Origin: Fusobacteriota bacterium
Lineage (GTDB): Bacteria; Fusobacteriota; Fusobacteriia; Bac17; JAEWOZ01
Length of the DNA: 13,543 nucleotides
Reading direction: 5' to 3'
Assembly (NCBI GenBank): GCA_023399505.1
Contig: JAEWOZ010000014.1
Span: 1 to 13,543 of the forward strand
Below the pieces are notes generated by a model that made no database searches, was not told the DNA's origin, and saw only the letters and a program-made list of their open reading frames with translations. Below, piece by piece: positions 7,627 through 13,543 of this stretch; within the stretch, counting starts at the first letter, position 1; the number at the start of each line of letters is the position of its first letter. The translations under genes and the position numbers were made by a program.

Positions 7627-8934
7627 ATGAAAAATTATCTATTAGAGCACGTATTTGTAGTTAAAAGAAATGAATTAAAGAAATTTTTGATTCTATTTTT
7701 AATAGGAAATTTATCTATATTTAACTTTATTATGCTAAGGCTTCTAAAGGATACATTCATTATAAGCAATTTAGGAGCAGCTTCAATACCAGTTGTAAAA
7801 CTTTTTTACGTGCTTCCAGCTTCAATATTTTTCATGTTTCTTTATACAAAGCTAGCAAATTATTTTGATGGGAGATCCCTTTTCATTATATTTGTTTCTA
7901 TCTTTGGAATAGCATTTCTTTTATATACTTTATTTTTTATTAATTTTAAAGACTCAATAACTTATTACATCTTCTATACTTTAGCGGAGTCATGGGGAAC
8001 TGTTACTTTAGGTACTGCAATGTGGGCTTATTTTAACGATATATGTACCATAAGTCAAGCTAAGAGATTTTATGTTTTAGTTTCAGGTGTTCAAATAGGA
8101 TCTATAGTAGCAAGTATAGTAGCTGAAAGTTTTGTGAGTATATTTGGTTCAAAATTTTATTCAACAGCTGCATTGTATTCAATTATAGGAGCATGTTTTC
8201 TAATAATAATATTGACGATAATTTTTAAAGATATTTTGAAAAAAGAGATAGAAATTGAAGAAAAAGTGAATGAGCCTTTGGAAGAAAGAAGAAGTATTTT
8301 TAGAGGTATTCAATTAGTTTTTACCTCTAAATATCTTTTCTTGATATTTTTCATTACTTTATGTTACAATTTCACTATGATCGTAGTAGAGTTCATTTGG
8401 AAAAGTAATTTAGGATTAGCTTATCCTAACGAAGAAAAATTAATTATCTTTAACAGCCGATACTCCTTTTGGACAACTATTATTTCAGCAGTTGTTTCTG
8501 TATTTTTCTCAGCTGGGTTTATAAACTATCTAGGTATAACTACAGCTCTGATCTTATTTCCTATGGTATTTGGGATAAGTACAAGTTTTTACTTTTTTAA
8601 CTTTGTTACTCCAATAGGTGGCGCTGTTCAATGGGTAGTAAGCAAAACAGCTAAATATGCTTTCTCAGATCCTGCAAAACAAGTTTTGTTTATTCCATGC
8701 AATACTGAGGAAAAATATAAAGCTAAATCAGTTATAGATATATTTGGTGCCAGAGGTGGCAAAGCAATAGCTTCATTGTTCAATATGATATTTTTAAGTC
8801 ACATTGGCGATTTTTACAAAAGAGCAAATGTAAGTTATCCTATAATAATGTTTATAATCTTATTATGGATAATGGCCTCTTTAGTAGTAGGGATGACATT
8901 TAATAAATTAGAAAAATTAGAAAAACAAAAATAA
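7627..8934 (+). CDS. tlc: Tlc-family ADP/ATP (nucleotide) carrier
   Basis: This integral inner-membrane carrier belongs to the family that exchanges host ATP for ADP in rickettsiae, chlamydiae and plastids. Family signatures are present: RLLKDTF (38-44), LAESWG (119-124), NDI...QAKRFY (137-149), EFIWK (255-259), AKYAFSDPAKQ (342-352) and a GARGGK (374-379) near the C-terminus. At 435 residues it is shorter than rickettsial TlcA (about 500); from memory of the family, the stretch between the FPMVFG segment and AKYAF looks some 15-20 residues short, so one membrane segment may differ. I count about eleven hydrophobic segments. It starts at ATG 7627 after AGAGGA and ends 16 bases before rplS in the same operon. 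The exact substrate (ATP/ADP exchange or other nucleotide uptake) cannot be read from sequence. Confidence 0.95.
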   Translation: MKNYLLEHVFVVKRNELKKFLILFLIGNLSIFNFIMLRLLKDTFIISNLGAASIPVVKLFYVLPASIFFMFLYTKLANYFDGRSLFIIFVSIFGIAFLLYTLFFINFKDSITYYIFYTLAESWGTVTLGTAMWAYFNDICTISQAKRFYVLVSGVQIGSIVASIVAESFVSIFGSKFYSTAALYSIIGACFLIIILTIIFKDILKKEIEIEEKVNEPLEERRSIFRGIQLVFTSKYLFLIFFITLCYNFTMIVVEFIWKSNLGLAYPNEEKLIIFNSRYSFWTTIISAVVSVFFSAGFINYLGITTALILFPMVFGISTSFYFFNFVTPIGGAVQWVVSKTAKYAFSDPAKQVLFIPCNTEEKYKAKSVIDIFGARGGKAIASLFNMIFLSHIGDFYKRANVSYPIIMFIILLWIMASLVVGMTFNKLEKLEKQK

Positions 8935-8950
8935 TTTATGGAGGAAATAA

Positions 8951-9328
8951 ATGACACATTTTTTAGTGGATATGATAAATAAAAGAAATAATGATAAAAA
9001 TTTACATGAGCAATTTAACGTGGGAGATACTGTAAAAGTTTATTACAAAGTTAAAGAGGGCGATAAAGAGAGAGTTCAGATTTTTGAAGGTGTGGTTACT
9101 GCTAGAAAAGCATCCACATTTGTGGTTCGTAAAATTTCATATGAAGTTGGAATAGAGAGAACCTTCCCTTATTCATCACCTTTTATTAGCAAGGTTGAGA
9201 CAGTAAGAAGAGGTAAAGTAAGAAGAGCTAAGCTTTACTATCTAAGAGATAAAATAGGAAAACACGCAAGAATTAAGGAATTAAAAAAGCCTAAAGTAGA
9301 AGTGTCTTCAAAAGAAACTAAAGAATAA
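8951..9328 (+). CDS. rplS: 50S ribosomal protein L19
   Basis: L19 sits at the 30S-50S interface of the ribosome. The 125-residue protein has the full L19 signature: [13 protein letters not shown] (22-34), [29 protein letters not shown] and [17 protein letters not shown]. The ATG follows GGAGG with a 6-base spacer. It lies between tlc (16-base gap) and lepB (2-base gap), so its expression is tied to the tlc promoter. In many bacteria trmD precedes rplS; here that place is taken by tlc. The C-terminus carries a short charged tail (residues about 110-125). Confidence 0.97.
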   Translation: MTHFLVDMINKRNNDKNLHEQFNVGDTVKVYYKVKEGDKERVQIFEGVVTARKASTFVVRKISYEVGIERTFPYSSPFISKVETVRRGKVRRAKLYYLRDKIGKHARIKELKKPKVEVSSKETKE

Positions 9329-9330
9329 CT

Positions 9331-10305
9331 ATGGAAAAATATTTAATGAATATCCTATTTTATATGATATCTACATCTTTACTTGTAATGTATATGTTTA
9401 GAGGCAAAAGATTAGAAAAATATGTAAAAGTATTGGTAGAAAAAATTTCTGAATTTATTTCTTCGTCATTAAATATAAAAAAAGAGCCAATAAGTAAATT
9501 ATTAGGCTTTTTATTTTATATAGGAGAATCAATAGTAGTTGTTTTATTTATACAATATTTTTATATAGGAAATTTTACAGTTCCAACTGGTTCAATGAAA
9601 CCTAAAATAATGCCTCAAGATAAATACTTAGCTGATATGGTAAGTTATAATTTTTTTGAACCTAAAAGAGGTCAAATAATAATTTTTAAAAGTCCTACTA
9701 ATGAAATTCATTTCTGTAAAAGATTAATTGCATTTTCAGGAGAAAAAGTAAAAGTAGGTAATGATAATAAAATATATATAAATGGTCAAAAGTTAGAAAC
9801 TAATAATGTTTATTATAAATACACTTCAATAGATAATATAATAATCAATAGCCTTATGGATGATAGTGAATGGCTTGTTCCTAAAAAAGGTGATAGTATA
9901 CAATTACATTTTGCATTATTTAGATATTTCACTGAAAAAGGTGAAATTCTAAAAGACTTATGGGAGATGAGAGATACATTAAATAAAATGACTGAAAGAG
10001 AAGCATTAAATTTTCTTAAAAATTTAAAAAGAAATTTTAAATTAGAAATTTCTAAATCAAGAGTTATTTTAAATGATAAAGATTTAACAGGTATAATAGT
10101 TGATGAAGATATTCTTTTAAAGTTGATAAAAGGAGATAAAGTCAATTTAGAAGAGGATTATTATTTTGCTTTAGGAGATAACTCCTTAAAAAGCGAAGAT
10201 TCAAGATATTGGGGCTTTATTAAAAAATCAAGATTGAAAGGTAGACCTATACTAAGATGGTGGCCTTTTGAAAGAATAAATTTTGTTTACTCTTACCCTT
10301 ACTAG
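9331..10305 (+). CDS. lepB: Type I signal peptidase
   Basis: The enzyme cleaves signal peptides of exported proteins at the outer face of the inner membrane by a Ser/Lys dyad. The 324 residues begin with two membrane segments (about 6-23 and 57-80), a topology like E. coli LepB. The catalytic Ser88 is in VPTGSMKP and the Lys130 base in FCKRLIAFSGE. Box E is LGDNSLKSEDSRYWG (281-295), where the usual GDNR has Ser285 for Arg. A long insert of about 120 residues, rich in Lys and Asn, separates the Lys box from box E. It starts two bases after the rplS stop, implying translational coupling; I see no own SD. It ends at a strong bidirectional terminator. Confidence 0.95.
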   Translation: MEKYLMNILFYMISTSLLVMYMFRGKRLEKYVKVLVEKISEFISSSLNIKKEPISKLLGFLFYIGESIVVVLFIQYFYIGNFTVPTGSMKPKIMPQDKYLADMVSYNFFEPKRGQIIIFKSPTNEIHFCKRLIAFSGEKVKVGNDNKIYINGQKLETNNVYYKYTSIDNIIINSLMDDSEWLVPKKGDSIQLHFALFRYFTEKGEILKDLWEMRDTLNKMTEREALNFLKNLKRNFKLEISKSRVILNDKDLTGIIVDEDILLKLIKGDKVNLEEDYYFALGDNSLKSEDSRYWGFIKKSRLKGRPILRWWPFERINFVYSYPY

Positions 10306-10313
10306 ATTATGAA

Positions 10314-10346
10314 AAAGGAGCTTTTTATATTTTAAAAAGCTCTTTT
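10314..10346. terminator. Bidirectional terminator between convergent lepB and tatD
   Basis: A stem GAGCTTTTT (10318-10326) pairs with AAAAAGCTC (10334-10342) around ATATTTT and extends outward as A-rich/T-rich arms to 10314-10346 with one G-T pair. T runs follow on the plus strand and the A run gives T on the minus strand. The minus arm overlaps the last codons of tatD. Confidence 0.8.
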
Positions 10347-11089
10347 GTATTTTCATTTGTTATTTCTATAACTCTACTGTAAGGGATATCTTTTATTTCT
10401 GCTATTTTTTGAGCTGTATAGGTTATATATGAAGGTCTATTTATTTTTCCTCTAAATGGATGAGGAGTTAAATAAGGTGCATCAGTTTCAACCATTAGTC
10501 TTTCTAAAGGAATCTCTTTAACCATTTCATGAATATTAGCAGCATTTTTAAAAGTAACTACACCGCTTATAGAACAATAGAATCTATCTAGAATTTTTTC
10601 AACATCTTTATAATTTCCTGCGAAGCTATGCATCACTCCTTTTACCTTTTTATATTCAGGCAAAGTTAGTATGCTTATAATATCCTTATAAGCTTCTCTT
10701 CCATGTATTATCACAGGCTTATCAAATTCTTTGCACCAATCAAGTTGTTTTTTGAATATCCTCTTTTGTATATCTTTAGGTGTAATATCTCTATAATAAT
10801 CTAAGCCGCATTCACCTATAGCTACTACTTTTTCTTCTTTAATGATTTTTAGAAGATTTGTATCATCTTCCTCATTGTAATTATTAGCATAATTAGGATG
10901 TATTCCTACAGCTGCATACATAAAATCGTAATTTTTAGATAATTTTAGAGCCTCTTCAGATGTTCGAAGATCGCATCCAATATTAATTATAGCCTCTAAA
11001 TTACTTTTAGTATCCTCTATAATTTCTTCAAAATTTTCCTTGTATTCTTCTTTTGTAAGATGACAATGTGAATCAATTAGTCTTTTCAT
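10325..11089 (-). CDS. tatD: TatD-family metal-dependent hydrolase (DNase)
   Basis: TatD proteins are TIM-barrel metallohydrolases with 3'-5' DNase activity linked to DNA repair. All expected metal ligands are visible in 254 residues: DSHCHL (His8, His10), GECGLDYYRD (Glu93), VIIHGRE (His129), GVMHSFAGN (His154) and ETDAPYLTP (Asp203). The ATG at 11089 is preceded by AAAAAGGA with almost no spacer, an unusually close SD, but the family N-terminus (MKRLIDSHCH) leaves no better start. It lies 48 bases beyond rpmA, past a terminator, so it may depend on read-through from the ribosomal operon or on an unseen weak promoter. Confidence 0.96.
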   Translation of the reverse strand: MKRLIDSHCHLTKEEYKENFEEIIEDTKSNLEAIINIGCDLRTSEEALKLSKNYDFMYAAVGIHPNYANNYNEEDDTNLLKIIKEEKVVAIGECGLDYYRDITPKDIQKRIFKKQLDWCKEFDKPVIIHGREAYKDIISILTLPEYKKVKGVMHSFAGNYKDVEKILDRFYCSISGVVTFKNAANIHEMVKEIPLERLMVETDAPYLTPHPFRGKINRPSYITYTAQKIAEIKDIPYSRVIEITNENTKELFKI

Positions 11090-11111
11090 TCCTTTTTATA
11101 TTAACCTTTCA

Positions 11112-11147
11112 TCTAAATAAAAATAAAACCAGCTCACTTAAGCTGGT
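11112..11147 (-). terminator. Rho-independent terminator/attenuator after rpmA
   Basis: On the minus strand ACCAGCT (11147-11141) pairs with AGCTGGT (11134-11128), then TTTATTTTTATTT follows. The rpmA stop codon TAA (11140-11138) lies inside the six-base loop, so the hairpin forms directly at the end of the gene. Confidence 0.75.
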
Positions 11148-11422
11148 ATAACATTTATAATTTTCTTTCCATCTCTTAAAGTATCAAATTTTACATAGCC
11201 TTCAATTAAAGAATATATAGTATGATCTCTTCCAATTCCAACGTTTTTACCTGGATGAAACTTTGTTCCTCTCTGTCTGACTATTATATAACCAGAAAGA
11301 ACTTTTTCACTTCCAAATTTTTTAACGCCAAGATATTTAGGATTACTATCTCTTCCGTTTCTACTGCTACCAACACCTTTTTTACTTGCAAAAAGTTGAA
11401 GATTAAACTTTAATATTTTCAT
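11138..11422 (-). CDS. rpmA: 50S ribosomal protein L27 with cleavable N-terminal extension
   Basis: L27 lies at the peptidyl-transferase centre, where its N-terminus contacts tRNA. The 94-residue protein starts [20 protein letters not shown]. The NLQLFA segment matches the Prp cleavage motif known from Staphylococcus (NLQFF before A); cleavage after Phe11 would expose ASKKG, the normal L27 start. The core ([42 protein letters not shown]) is typical. Its ATG overlaps the prp stop in an ATGA, with AGAGG seven bases upstream, so it is translationally coupled to its own processing protease. Confidence 0.97.
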   Translation of the reverse strand: MKILKFNLQLFASKKGVGSSRNGRDSNPKYLGVKKFGSEKVLSGYIIVRQRGTKFHPGKNVGIGRDHTIYSLIEGYVKFDTLRDGKKIINVIPA

Positions 11423-11760
11423 TTCAATACCTCTTTATTATATATTTCTATTTTGGTCCCATAGGATGAAGAGATTGCTTTGATAGAGGATAGGGTAGTA
11501 TCAATAAGAAAATTTATTTTTTCCATCTCATTTTCTTTTAATACTTCTAAATTTAAAATTTCTAAATTTAGAGCTCCATCTTTAGCTGTATACTTTAAAT
11601 TAATGTCTTCAATTTGGGATAATCCTACGTAAATATTTTGAAGCAAAGCTGAAATAGCTGCGCAAACTATATCTTTTCCTCTTTTATCAAAAAAAGCGTG
11701 TCCTTTTGCTTCTAATTTTTTTAATATATTGTCTTTTTTAAATATTTCTATTTTTATCAT
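11419..11760 (-). CDS. prp: Ribosomal-processing cysteine protease Prp
   Basis: Prp (YsxB) cleaves the N-terminal extension from L27 before ribosome assembly. The 113 residues include the diagnostic [20 protein letters not shown], with catalytic His21 and Cys33 and conserved Ser37. It is encoded between its substrate's gene and rplU, overlapping rplU by one base (TAATG) and rpmA by four (ATGA). The family length is about 105-115, so it is complete. The presence of the extension motif on L27 and an intact dyad here support an active pair. Confidence 0.95.
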   Translation of the reverse strand: MIKIEIFKKDNILKKLEAKGHAFFDKRGKDIVCAAISALLQNIYVGLSQIEDINLKYTAKDGALNLEILNLEVLKENEMEKINFLIDTTLSSIKAISSSYGTKIEIYNKEVLK

Positions 11761-12071
11761 TAACCGTTTATTTTTGTTATTTCTATTTCTGTATAGTCTT
11801 GTCTATGGCCTTTTGTTTTATGGAAACCTTTTTTAGATTTGTATTTAAAATTTATAACCTTTTTATGTTTTCCATGGCTAAGAACTTTTGCCTCTACGGA
11901 AGCATTGTCTATGAAAGGTTTTCCAACCTTTGTTTCACCATCTTTTAATACCATTAATACTTCTTTTATTTCCACGTTGTTGTTAAGTTCTTGTTCTATT
12001 TTGCCAACTTTTATAGTTTGCCCTTGTTCAATAGCGTACTGTTTTCCGCCTGTTTTAATAACAGCTTTCAC
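11760..12071 (-). CDS. rplU: 50S ribosomal protein L21
   Basis: L21 binds 23S rRNA early in assembly. The 103-residue protein has the signatures VIKTGGKQY (4-12) and FKYKSKKGFHKTKGHRQ near the C-terminus. The start is GTG (12071-12069), chosen because GGAGG (12084-12080) lies eight bases upstream and the family begins at M-K/Y-AVI. It is the first gene of rplU-prp-rpmA, read from a promoter about 45 bases upstream; the short leader shows no space for an L21-binding leader RNA. Confidence 0.97.
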   Translation of the reverse strand: MKAVIKTGGKQYAIEQGQTIKVGKIEQELNNNVEIKEVLMVLKDGETKVGKPFIDNASVEAKVLSHGKHKKVINFKYKSKKGFHKTKGHRQDYTEIEITKING

Positions 12072-12112
12072 CTTTCGAACCTCCGTTAAATTTAGTTACA
12101 ATAATTAGGAAA

Positions 12113-12141
12113 ATTCTATCATGGGTTATCTTAAAAGTCAA
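12113..12141 (-). promoter_or_regulatory. Promoter of rplU-prp-rpmA
   Basis: Minus strand TTGACT (12141-12136), 17-nt spacer, TAGAAT (12118-12113) with a TGA extension immediately before it. Transcription should begin near 12106. Confidence 0.75.
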
Positions 12142-12154
12142 TTGATAAATGAAT

Positions 12155-12213
12155 TTTTTAACAAAAAATAAAGAGAAATTAATTCGAAATAGCGGGTGAA
12201 TTAATCTCTCTTT
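12155..12213 (-). terminator. Terminator of the small lipoprotein transcript
   Basis: A 16-base arm (12213-12198) pairs with 12185-12170 on the minus strand with a single mismatch and a 12-base loop (GAAATAGCGGGT on the plus strand). It is followed by ATTTTTTG. It ends minus-strand transcription before the rplU promoter. Confidence 0.7.
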
Positions 12214-12242
12214 GGAGAAAGTATGAAAAAATTTTAATTTTC

Positions 12243-12386
12243 TTACATTTTCAAATAAAAGAAGAAATTAAAATTATTGCAACCGGTTAAGGTTGCAAAC
12301 ATTATCATATATAGGGGGATTAATATGAGTTTTTCTTTTATTGTTTTATATGCTTTTGACTGGAAGGAGCAAAACATATAATTCAC
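12243..12386 (-). CDS. Small lipoprotein candidate, 47 residues
   Basis: I do not recognise this gene and it is below usual size cut-offs. From GTG 12386 it encodes 47 residues: a short polar start with Lys11, Lys14, Lys17 and Lys19, a hydrophobic stretch LILIPLYMIMFATL (20-33) and a textbook lipobox LTGC with Cys36. The mature peptide would be only 12 residues (CNNFNFFFYLKM). GTG is preferred because AGGAAG (12400-12395) is eight bases upstream; the in-frame ATG at 12377 lacks an SD. The unit has a strong promoter upstream and a long terminator downstream, and is insulated from the receiver gene by another terminator, so it looks monocistronic. Size and layout recall entericidin-like or lysis lipoproteins and type I toxins, but no homology is claimed. 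A roughly 240-nt regulatory RNA is the main alternative. Confidence 0.55.
   Translation of the reverse strand: MNYMFCSFQSKAYKTIKEKLILIPLYMIMFATLTGCNNFNFFFYLKM
12277..12298. repeat. Perfect inverted repeat inside the small lipoprotein gene
   Basis: TTGCAACC (12277-12284) and GGTTGCAA (12291-12298) flank GGTTAA. It is the most GC-rich short element nearby and exactly covers the codons for the lipobox (FATLTGCN on the minus strand). It can form an 8-bp hairpin in either transcript. Confidence 0.8.
12325..12381 (+). CDS. Possible 18-codon peptide antisense to the small lipoprotein
   Basis: ATG 12325 is preceded at six bases by AGGGGG (12313-12318), a strikingly good SD in this AT-rich DNA. The peptide MSFSFIVLYAFDWKEQNI is partly hydrophobic. 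A weak promoter, TTGCAA (12277-12282), 17 nt, CATTAT (12300-12305), could drive it. It lies fully opposite the lipoprotein start region. The evidence is thin: the G run may simply reflect the Ile-Pro-Leu codons of the opposite gene. Confidence 0.25.
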   Translation: MSFSFIVLYAFDWKEQNI

Positions 12387-12407
12387 TTTACTCGCTTCCT
12401 GTTTATT

Positions 12408-12436
12408 ATAATAACAGTTTGACTTTTATTTGTCAA
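12408..12436 (-). promoter_or_regulatory. Promoter of the small lipoprotein gene
   Basis: Minus strand TTGACA (12436-12431, perfect), 17-nt spacer, TATTAT (12413-12408) with a TGT extension. The -35 is one arm of an inverted repeat TTGAC (12419-12423) / GTCAA (12432-12436), which could be an operator. Start of transcription near 12401 would put the SD at the very 5' end. Confidence 0.7.
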
Positions 12437-12442
12437 GAGTAT

Positions 12443-12484
12443 ATTGAAAAAATTTCAATTTAAGAGTTAAAAAGGATCTCTTAA
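12443..12484 (-). terminator. Double-hairpin terminator after the receiver gene
   Basis: On the minus strand TTAAGAG (12484-12478) pairs with CTCTTAA (12466-12460) around an 11-base loop. It is followed at once by a second hairpin ATTGAAA/TTTCAAT (12459-12443) with a T-rich core. It separates the receiver gene from the small lipoprotein promoter. Confidence 0.55.
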
Positions 12485-12489
12485 TTAAT

Positions 12490-12909
12490 TTATTTTTCTT
12501 GAAGGCTATTTTCTAGTCCCTTAGCTTCCTCTAATATTCTTTTTAAAAAATTCTTCATTTTATCTTCTTCTATTCTTTTACTTGTATAATAATCAATATT
12601 CTTATCATTTATCAATTTTAAAAAATCTTCGTTTGCATATTCACTAATTAAGACTACTTTTGTATTATTATCTTTTTCTTTAGCTATTTTTGATAGTGCT
12701 AAACTATTTAAATTTAAAGGATATGATTTAAATAAGGAATCTAGAATTAAGACATCAAATACTTTTTCTTGAAGTAGATAATCAACAGGAGAGAAAAAAT
12801 TGAAAATATTTAAAGGTATTTTTTCTTCTATTTCAATTTCTGATAATATTGTAGACAAAACTTTTTGAGATGTTTCATTGTCATCTATTATTCCTATTCT
12901 TACAACCAT
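12490..12909 (-). CDS. Stand-alone response-regulator receiver protein
   Basis: The 139-residue protein is a CheY-like receiver with no output domain. The acidic pair Asp9-Asp10 (IGIIDDNE), the phospho-acceptor Asp57 (DVLILDS), the switch Ser89 (VVLISE) and the conserved Lys111 (YYTSK) are all in place, so it should accept a phosphate. The C-terminal helix (about 113-139) is charged. The ATG 12909 has AGGTG about six bases upstream. No histidine kinase is in the window, so partner and output are unknown. It is divergent from tpiA and ends at a double-hairpin terminator. Confidence 0.88.
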   Translation of the reverse strand: MVVRIGIIDDNETSQKVLSTILSEIEIEEKIPLNIFNFFSPVDYLLQEKVFDVLILDSLFKSYPLNLNSLALSKIAKEKDNNTKVVLISEYANEDFLKLINDKNIDYYTSKRIEEDKMKNFLKRILEEAKGLENSLQEK

Positions 12910-12946
12910 TTTTACACCTGTTTATTTAATTTTTATTATTAATTAG

Positions 12947-12975
12947 TTTTTATCACAGTTAGATAAAAATTTCAA
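12947..12975 (-). promoter_or_regulatory. Promoter of the receiver gene
   Basis: Minus strand TTGAAA (12975-12970), 17-nt spacer, TAAAAA (12952-12947) with a TGA extension. It is divergent from the tpiA promoter; the two -35 elements are only 18 bases apart. Confidence 0.65.
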
Positions 12976-12993
12976 TTTTTTACTTTAAAATAT

Positions 12994-13022
12994 TTGAAAA
13001 AAAGTGCCATATATGATAAAAT
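12994..13022 (+). promoter_or_regulatory. Promoter of tpiA
   Basis: TTGAAA (12994-12999), 17-nt spacer, TAAAAT (13017-13022) preceded by TGA. Transcription should begin near 13029, about 23 bases before the ATG. Confidence 0.72.
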
Positions 13023-13051
13023 CCTTTTAAAAATCATAATTGTAGATAGAA

Positions 13052-13543
13052 ATGAAAAAATTTATTATTATAAGTAACTGGAAGATGAATTTACCAGACA
13101 ATATAGAGGGTTTAGTTGAAATTTCTAAACAAGCTGCTAGAGAAAATTTAGAAATATCTATAGCTCCACCTTTCACTGAAATAGCATATATTTCTTCTTT
13201 ATTAAAAAATAATAACTTGAGTGTTAGTGCTCAGAATGTTAGTTTTGAAAATGAAGGTGCTTACACAGGCGAGGTATCTGCTAAAATATTATCTAAATAT
13301 AAATTAAAATATTGTATTGTTGGACACTCTGAAAGACTTATATATTTTAATGAAACTTATAAAGAAATTTCTAAAAAAATAAAAAATTTAGTAATAAATA
13401 GTATAACTCCTGTATTATGCATCGGCGAAAAAGAAGAATTAAGCATTAATAATAAAAAAAAGATTCTTAAAGAACAATTTCAAAAGTGCATTGATGACAA
13501 TGAAGTAAAAGATTTAATCCTCGCATATGAGCCTGTATGGGCA
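13052..13543 (+). CDS. tpiA: Triosephosphate isomerase, 5' portion
   Basis: The enzyme interconverts dihydroxyacetone phosphate and glyceraldehyde 3-phosphate in glycolysis/gluconeogenesis. The window holds 164 codons, about two thirds of the usual 250, running in frame off the edge. Active-site residues are present: Asn9 and Lys11 (SNWKMN), His92 (VGHSER) and Glu160 (AYEPVWA). GAYTGEVSA (69-77) and PVLCIGE (120-126) are also typical. The residue after GHSER is Leu96 where most TIMs have Arg. The ribosome binding site is weak (AGATAG before AAATG). A glycolytic enzyme next to a parasite-type ATP carrier suggests that some sugar metabolism is retained. Confidence 0.96.
   Translation, partial: MKKFIIISNWKMNLPDNIEGLVEISKQAARENLEISIAPPFTEIAYISSLLKNNNLSVSAQNVSFENEGAYTGEVSAKILSKYKLKYCIVGHSERLIYFNETYKEISKKIKNLVINSITPVLCIGEKEELSINNKKKILKEQFQKCIDDNEVKDLILAYEPVWA

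Noticed and set aside
9813..10145. Minus-strand open frame within lepB
   Set aside because: It coincides with the Lys/Asn-rich insert of signal peptidase, where stop codons on the complement are rare; no SD or domain.
11839..12108. Plus-strand open frame across rplU
   Set aside because: Antisense to a ribosomal protein gene, with a composition mirroring it; no ribosome binding site.
12230..12275. Long A/T hairpin (AATTTTAATTTTCTT with AAGAAATTAAAATT)
   Set aside because: Needs a bulge and is almost all A-T; not called as a separate regulatory element although it may stabilise the 3' end of the small transcript.
12353..12371. TGACTGGAAGGAGCA resembles the conserved apical loop of bacterial SRP (4.5S) RNA
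   Set aside because: The spacing between GGAA and AGCA is one base short, the GUCAGG partner strand is absent, and flanking DNA beyond the 12-bp stem does not pair. The opposite strand explains the region better.

Overview
The window is very AT-rich and combines core bacterial housekeeping genes with traits of an intracellular or amoeba-associated parasite: a Tlc-type ADP/ATP carrier, a long ankyrin-repeat protein with an export leader, and an AAA-ATPase/PD-(D/E)XK protein. The rplU-prp-rpmA order with an N-terminally extended L27 is a Firmicutes/Fusobacteria-like trait, but the ATP carrier and the beta-rich secreted protein suit a Gram-negative energy parasite. My best guess is a low-GC member of Dependentiae (TM6), for example a Babela-like organism. 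That is inference from content, not a database match.

Layout. Positions 1-769 (minus) hold the 5' two thirds of prfB (release factor 2), read through a programmed +1 frameshift at an in-frame UGA. Positions 822-1508 (minus) encode an unrecognised Phe-rich, beta-strand-rich protein. After an AT-rich spacer, 1.8-6.9 kb (plus) is an accessory block: a 751-residue ankyrin-repeat protein with a short Cys13 leader, a decayed copy of that same leader, a DUF1703-type AAA-ATPase/nuclease-fold protein, and an unknown helical protein carrying the same leader. Next come a 3-methyladenine DNA glycosylase and, from a consensus promoter, the operon tlc-rplS-lepB. A bidirectional terminator separates this from tatD and the operon rplU-prp-rpmA, all on the minus strand. 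The remaining part (12.1-13.5 kb) holds a previously easy-to-miss small lipoprotein gene with its own promoter and terminators, a stand-alone receiver protein, and divergently the 5' part of tpiA.

How the genes work together. Prp removes the L27 N-terminal extension, so rplU-prp-rpmA is a self-contained ribosome maturation unit. Tlc probably imports host ATP and is transcribed with ribosomal protein L19 and signal peptidase I. The leader-bearing proteins are presumably exported.

Most promoters I can read share an extended -10 (TGnTAnnnT-like) 17 nt after a TTGA-type -35, which gives an internally consistent picture of transcription units. The most novel items are the small lipoprotein locus at 12.17-12.44 kb and the repeated Cys13 leader family with its pseudogene relic.
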